Translations under genes and position numbers: made by a program | NCBI GenBank assembly: GCA_023634235.1 | Contig: JAMKCF010000012.1 | Span: forward strand, 1,063,501-1,127,500 | DNA: 64,000 nt | Origin: Pisaster brevispinus | Lineage: Eukaryota > Echinodermata > Asteroidea > Forcipulatida > Asteriidae | Reading direction: 5' to 3' | Notes under the pieces: generated by a model | What the model saw: the letters and a program-made list of their open reading frames with translations, nothing else | Database searches by the model: none | What the model was told of the DNA's origin: nothing | Shown: positions 58,705-64,000 of the stretch, piece by piece | Layout of the letters: every line of letters starts with the position of its first letter | How positions within the stretch are numbered: the first letter of the stretch is position 1

Positions 58705-58860
58705 CCCTTTTCGAAACTACGATTTCGGACTTATAGGTTCCGGCTTTGGCTCCGTCAAGAATTTTGAAAGTGTGCACTTACGGACCGGATTTCGAACAGG
58801 CTGATGCCTAAAGCCGGATCCTAAGCCATAGCCCATAAGCTGAAGCCGTGGTTTAAAACA
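58705..58860. mobile_element. Decayed MITE related to 52318-52470
   Basis: CCCTTTTCGAAACTACGATT at the left and AAGCTGAAGCCGTGGTTTAA at the right are imperfect inverted repeats, with GTGTGCACTTACGGACC inside. Confidence 0.45.
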
Positions 58861-60949
58861 TGGCCATGTGATCGCACCATCTCAGCATGACCCGGCTCCA
58901 TGGCGATGACACAAACCTTATAATGACCACGCTCCTCGACAGCGTGGTTATTAATTGGTACTAAACTGCATTTTCTGGAAGTTTATCATTTTCAAGTAAG
59001 ATATTTCCAGAATGTTTGGCCGATTTGTGATTGATGACTGGAGTTCCTATACAAAGCTATTCAGAGTATTTGTGTTGAAGTAAAAATGAAAAACTGCTAG
59101 ACGCATTTCTATATAGAATATTTCATTTACCGTAATTAATGTCAAGTTGTTCGTGCTGTTTGGTTTACTTATTATGTGACCGTCTTATTTGCGAAAAATG
59201 GAAGAAAAATGAAAGACTTGTTATTGATTTTTTTCCCCGCTGGATTTCATGGAAGTTATCCTCGGCATGAAAGTAACGTCGTATGTACTTTTGGGGGTGA
59301 TTCTTTTAGAATATAAGGAGTCATAAATAATGGTTGTTGTGACGCTAAATTATTGTAAAAAAAAAGAAGAAAAAAAGAGAGAAGTAGGCCTATCCTACTG
59401 GTAGCATTCCTGGCTCTTTCTGGCACTCTATAACCTTTGGTCATGGTGTCTTTCCAGACTCACATTTCTATTGCCACTCTAAGAGTCTAAAGTTTACTAT
59501 ATCAGATCAAACCAAAATAATTAGCTTTTTACTCAATAGCAGGTTATTACAATAAAAGCGTATTAAAGAGTTGTTAACCACCGATTCGTCTCAGAACCAC
59601 CGAAGTGCATAAGGAGAATCGGGCCTATGTCAAAATGGTATCTCCGCAGACTCTCTTGATTGGCTTGTGAAAACCGTTTTTCCCAAATAGTTTATTCGCT
59701 TTTATATAGTATACAGAGCCAACACTCCTCCTAAAAGAAGTGGAATACGCAATGTTTATAACCCGTATAGTTTACTTAAGTTGTGTAATGGTTACCGGTG
59801 TATCAAAGCTTCACCATTCGCAGACTAAAAATCAGCGGTTGGAAGTGTAGGCCTAAAGCACTCGAATAACAATTCAATATTTAAACAAAAATTACCTAAG
59901 AAAATAGATTTAGTTGTCAAAAACTGCTTACCAACCAAAAGGACTTATGGTATAAATGCAAAAATGGTAGCCTGACGTTTCGACCCTAAGGCTATAGGCC
60001 TAAGCAGAATCTTTCTGGAATTAGGCTAAATGACAACACAGCACACATTAATTTGTGTACATCTCTAAATACACATAGACATAATATTATTTGTTCAATT
60101 AAAACGCAGGCCCATAACAAAATGCCGGCTTTACTCACCATAACCCAAGATATCATTCGTCAAATTGAGCCGAAGATGCAATAAGTCTATCCCCAGTGCC
60201 AGTATATCCGTCAATGTCGAACTCACGCCATGAAGGGCCTGATTGTGGCGTCTTGCAGATCACAACCTTCTTCGTCCACGGCACAAAATGCTACACTGCT
60301 GCATTATGTCAACAACAAAGATTGAAGTACGGTGGCCTCAATGAGACAAAACGACGTTGTATTAGCTACGATTAAAGGTATAGTATGCGATAACTTTAAG
60401 TAAATAAAATTAAGCATTTTCAGTTTACATCTTGGAAATTGTTGTTGTTTTAAGACACTACACATTAATCATCATTAAACATTAATGTGCTGGTCGTCTT
60501 TGGTGCAATGCTTCAATAGTAGCAAGTTATTGTTTGACCACGGAGCAATAATAATTTATCTAGTTTATTGCTCCATGGTTTGACAGAGCACGTTTCGCCT
60601 GTTTAGTTTGAGTTATAAAGAACAAACCCAGATGTCTGTAGGCTTGACCACTTTATGTGCCAACTTATCATAGTGTACAAGTTTTACGAGTTTTGATTGA
60701 AGTTCTAGATTTTACAGAAAAGTTGGGCTAAAAAAAGAAGAAGAGTTCTTTCGATCGTTGGCTCGTCAATTCTCAATTCCATTCACCAAATCAAGGTAAA
60801 GTCTGTTCTCGTGAGCCCACCATGACTCCTTGGGCCTTATCGTCAATGTTTGTGGGTGGCTGTTGCACTACCATCAGAGAACCCTCCTTTTAGCACGGAA
60901 TACTGTTTGTTAGAAAAAGTTATAATCCACAAGGGAAACTGACTGGGTA

Positions 60950-61065
60950 AGTTTTAAAATAATTTTTGGGGTGAACAAAGGGAAACTGACTAGAGCGGGA
61001 CTTGAACCTGCAACTGTCGGATTTACGTGCGCCGCCGGCACCAGCTGAGTTCTCCTTAACCTAAT
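60950..61065 (-). mobile_element. SINE with tRNA-like head
   Basis: On the minus strand AGTTGCAGGTTCAAGTCCCG (B-box) and CTCTAGTCAGTTTCCCTTTG match the 47929 SINE head. The A-box side is degraded. Confidence 0.55.
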
Positions 61066-62170
61066 CATTTTTAACATTTCCGTCTGAAAAAGCCCCAAAT
61101 TTACTATAGCTCTTCCAAGCCCCTGATTAATTAGTCTCATTTAATAATTTTTGTGACCTTTGTTCGTTCATTTAAGATACTGACAAATCGAGTTCCATAT
61201 TTACACTACTGATAAGAGACCATGAGTACACACCGTCAGTCATCACAAGAATATCAATACTGGAAAAACTACCAGTACCGGATCCGGCCGCAGTTAAAAA
61301 CAACGGGAAATTATTTTAGTTTTTATGTTTCAGTGTTGGGTGCACTTAGTAACAGAGCTATAATCATGCGCCAAGCCTCATAGGTGTACCTCTTGGGCTA
61401 TTCGCCATAAAGTGGCTCTAAGTTTTGCTGACAAGCGTTGGGCTCTTTTTCCAAGATGGAGTCTGGCCAGTTTACTCGTTGACGGTGTTTGCGTTTTGGA
61501 TGAGCGTAGCTCAAAAATTCGAAGGCTAACCTACTAATAATATTGAAAAATAAATCACTTTCTTGTTAAGTGTTAGTAGGTTTTTAGGAAGTTTGGTTGT
61601 TAGCAAATAAACTTAATTGAATTTCAAGAGACTGCGAGACTTTCAAAATGTTCTTTTGAGTATTTTGAATATTTAGCACTTGGCAGTGGTTTATAATAGT
61701 GTGGTGAACGCAAAAGCGCCACCACACGTTGGGTGGATGCGTCCCAAAAAGTTATACTGTAGTACGGTAATCGCGTACCCCCTCCCCACGCCCCCAGCAG
61801 CGCCTATGAGACCAAATGACCCATCGAATGTGAATTGAATCTGATCTTCTACCTCCATGGGCAATCAAAGACCAGGGTGGAATTTCAAGCGAGATCCTCT
61901 GCAAGATCAGCAATAATTTGGTTTGTTACGGTTTTAAGTTTTGTATTTGAACCTGTCAGCGTGGCTCTTGCTCGACAGTAAATAATTACATGTACTGTCA
62001 GTAAATAATTACATGTAGGGCCCTACTGTATGTATGCAAGTGTTATTCGGTGAAGACGGCGAACAAGTTATAGGCCAAACAATAATTTTAAGCAAAGATT
62101 ATCAGCGAGGTCATACCTATTTTCGTCCTCTGACTCATGTCAGATGGTCCTCGCCCATTCAACATTTTGA

Positions 62171-62376
62171 CCAATGAGAGATCACCAAAGTGACATCACC
62201 CCTCGTGGATTACCCGAATGATTACGTAATTCCAAGTGTCAACAAATTAACCGCCAAGGAGCGTGTTGTTATTATAAACCTGGGCTTTATGAGCATGCGC
62301 AGTTTGCTTGATGAGTCATACCTGTGTTCTATGCCATGATACCGCCGCGACCTTAAACACAAGACTGGGTATAAAA
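62171..62376 (+). promoter_or_regulatory. Promoter with CCAAT and TATA boxes
   Basis: CCAAT at 62171-62175 and TATAAAA at 62370-62376 lie upstream of an ATG at 62434 in good context (AACCATGG). Initiation is expected near 62400. Confidence 0.5.
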
Positions 62377-62433
62377 CCATGATCAAAAGTTGTTTTCATC
62401 AGCAGCCTTCTTGTCCAGGCAAACTTAACAACC

Positions 62434-62678
62434 ATGGCAGAGCAACAAGTTTTATCGAGCAATAGCTCAAATTCTTCTGATACCGAAGAGACGTGTCAGC
62501 AGTACGCTCTGAAAATGGAAGCGAAAACTCCGGCATGTGAAACTGACAAGCTGTCTCCTCAGGCAGGTGGTGGTGGGGATACAGCTGACGTTTCTACGGC
62601 GGAGCCACACGGGGAGTGCGGGGCAACTGCCACCGGTCTTTCCGAAGGACTTGAAATGCTTTTGCAGAAACAAAGAAG
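62434..62678 (+). CDS. First coding exon of an unrecognised gene (partial)
   Basis: From the ATG the frame runs 81 codons to a possible donor (AAG then GTACTG at 62679) in phase 2; without splicing it stops at 62685. The peptide starts MAEQQVLSSNSSNSSDTEET and is acidic, Ser/Thr-rich and probably disordered. A Gly-rich patch follows, and it ends in a short possible helix, GLEMLLQKQRR. The TATA box 58-64 bases upstream and the Kozak-like context support a real start. The donor is weak. The rest may lie right of the window, with the transposase-like fragment at 63686 in an intron. I do not recognise the family. Confidence 0.45.
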
Positions 62679-62769
62679 GTACTGAACCATTTGTCATGTG
62701 ATATTTAAGTAATGGGGTAAATGGATCTCTAAAAATAAAAAAATAAAAATAGAAAACAAGTCCACAGAA

Positions 62770-63685
62770 AATATGGATTTTAGTAATAGGATCATTCCAT
62801 GCCAACTCACCTAATTTTTTTAAAATTTGACAGTGACCGACTCAGATTTTGTTCTTATTTTTTTTTAAGAACCCTCTATAGGTGTTATGAACACACACAA
62901 ATTTTTTTCTGCCAAATCTTTTTCGTTTTTGAGATACCACCCCTTGAACAATGTAGCCCCGCCCCCTTTTTTTACCCCATATGTTGCATCGGTGAGTTTT
63001 TGGCAATTTCAGAGGGCCACATCTCAAAATCAAGATAAGATATACCCCTGATCATTCATATTTATGATGACTGGTACTCAAATTATCAAAATCTACTGTT
63101 ACAATTGGTATTCAAAATTTTTTTGTGTGTAATGGGTCCTCAAAAAGCTCAAATTCTACTGATGTGAGGGACTTTTTGTAATTTTTGAACCTCCCTTGTG
63201 CCAACATGAAATGTCAGTTTGCTTTTATATGACACATGGGTAATGTCTAGGTACATATGAGTGCCCCCAAGCAAGGAAAGACCAATCACAGATTCACTGG
63301 GTGTATGGCAGGGGTGGAAATATGGGTCCAGAATTGAAAACGCCCAAAATACCCCTTCATTCTATTGGATTTTTGGAGATGTGGCACATTACTCAAGGAC
63401 TTGACAATTTTTTATCTGAAAACAGTATATATGAGCTAGGTCTGTAAGAAAATTCAGATTGGTGTTTTGAATTCTTCATGGTAAAATAAATGTTTGTGTG
63501 AAACAGGTATTTTCCCTTTGTTGTAGTACACGTTAATACTAAATACACACATGTAGTCTGTTTGGGGAAGTCATAAACTTAAATTCACCTTCCAAATCAC
63601 ATACCCCTGAGTGTCTCAAGGCTACTCAAGACTTCTTACAATAATGTTTAAGCCACCAGTGTATTCAATGAGGTGGTTGATGTAA
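62770..63685. other. Non-coding stretch before the transposase-like fragment
   Basis: No frame is supported. ATCATTCCATGCCAACTCAC near 62790 and the low-complexity text that follows look like the non-coding end of the mobile element whose coding part begins at 63686. That link is inference. Confidence 0.35.
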
Positions 63686-64000
63686 ACCCCTGGTACTGCA
63701 TACCTACGGTCACTTAAAGAAAACATTCCTCAAGATCATGCGGTTGTTCTTCTTGACTTTGCTGAAAACTACAGTTTTGTTATTCAAGATGCCATCCAAG
63801 GTTTCTACTGGGAGAACAGCCAAGCAACTCTTCATCCTTTCACAGTATCTTATATGGAACAAGGTGATCTGAAGTGTCTAAGTGCCTGCATAATATCAGA
63901 CTGCTTAAAGCATTCTACAACCACTGTTCATGCCTTCATTTTAAAATTGGTCTCATATAAAGAAGACTTTGCCAAACACAAAGAAACTCATTTACTTCAG
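63686..64000 (+). CDS. Transposase-like (RNase H-like) fragment, partial
   Basis: An open frame of 105 codons without its own ATG runs from a TAA at 63683-63685 to the window edge. It contains VVLLDFAENYSFVIQDAIQG, WENSQATLHPFTVSY and IISDCLKHSTTTVHAF. From memory of the family, these resemble an uncharacterised transposon-derived protein widespread in fish and invertebrates. The Asp in LLDFAENY is a candidate first catalytic Asp of an RNase H-like fold, and the second motif would lie beyond the window. It could be an exon, a live element or a pseudogene. No convincing acceptor precedes it. Confidence 0.5.

Larger units (their letters stand above)
54257..62160. other. Long intergenic stretch
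   Basis: No gene is supported over about 8 kb. A 32-codon frame at 54813-54911 has no context. Recognisable items are a decayed GGGCCCAATTTCATAAA MITE (about 56340-56510), microsatellites (57250-57372), a decayed MITE (58705-58860) and a SINE (60950-61065). A donor-like GGTTATG then GTGAGT on the minus strand near 60137 follows an open stretch; it might be an exon of an unseen gene. Confidence 0.45.

Overview
The window looks like nuclear DNA from an invertebrate deuterostome, most likely an echinoderm and possibly a sea star. The reasons are long introns with GT-AG borders, AT-rich intergenic DNA, recurrent short inverted-repeat elements, tRNA-derived SINEs with ATT tails, and a vertebrate-like lysosomal mannosidase gene. 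The species assignment is inference. There are no operons, CRISPR arrays or rRNA genes.

Layout. (1) 1-5.6 kb: repeats, and the start of a small minus-strand gene for a secreted protein (TATA box at 5586-5593, two exons between 5508 and 4104); the rest of that gene was not found. (2) 5.6-22.8 kb: no convincing genes. It is filled with mobile-element remnants, including two related copies of a TTAA-flanked element (7.9-9.5 and 9.7-11.1 kb) and several MITE families. (3) 22.8-26.1 kb: a compact five-exon gene encoding a 212-residue secreted four-helix protein resembling the CNTF/CLCF1 branch of the IL-6 cytokine family. Its intron phases, 1-0-0-0, are those of long-chain class I helical cytokine genes. 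This is the most interesting object in the window. (4) 28.4-50.7 kb: a complete 19-exon lysosomal alpha-mannosidase gene (MAN2B2-like, 1086 residues). Its introns hold a decayed Ty3/Gypsy element, a LINE 3' end, SINEs, MITEs and 31-, 43- and 102-bp tandem repeats. (5) 52.8-54.0 kb: a minus-strand class A GPCR with a single coding exon, resembling FFAR4/GPR120. (6) 54.3-62.2 kb: no supported genes. (7) 62.4-64.0 kb: a TATA-driven first coding exon of an unrecognised plus-strand gene, then an open transposase-like fragment running off the right edge.

The genes do not form an evident pathway. The mannosidase acts in lysosomal glycan breakdown, and an E-box cluster upstream of it resembles the lysosomal CLEAR element. 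The cytokine-like protein and the GPCR would act in cell-to-cell signalling. The minus-strand gene at the left edge shares TATA sequence, tiny first exon and first two intron phases with the cytokine gene, so it could be a second helical cytokine, but this is not shown.
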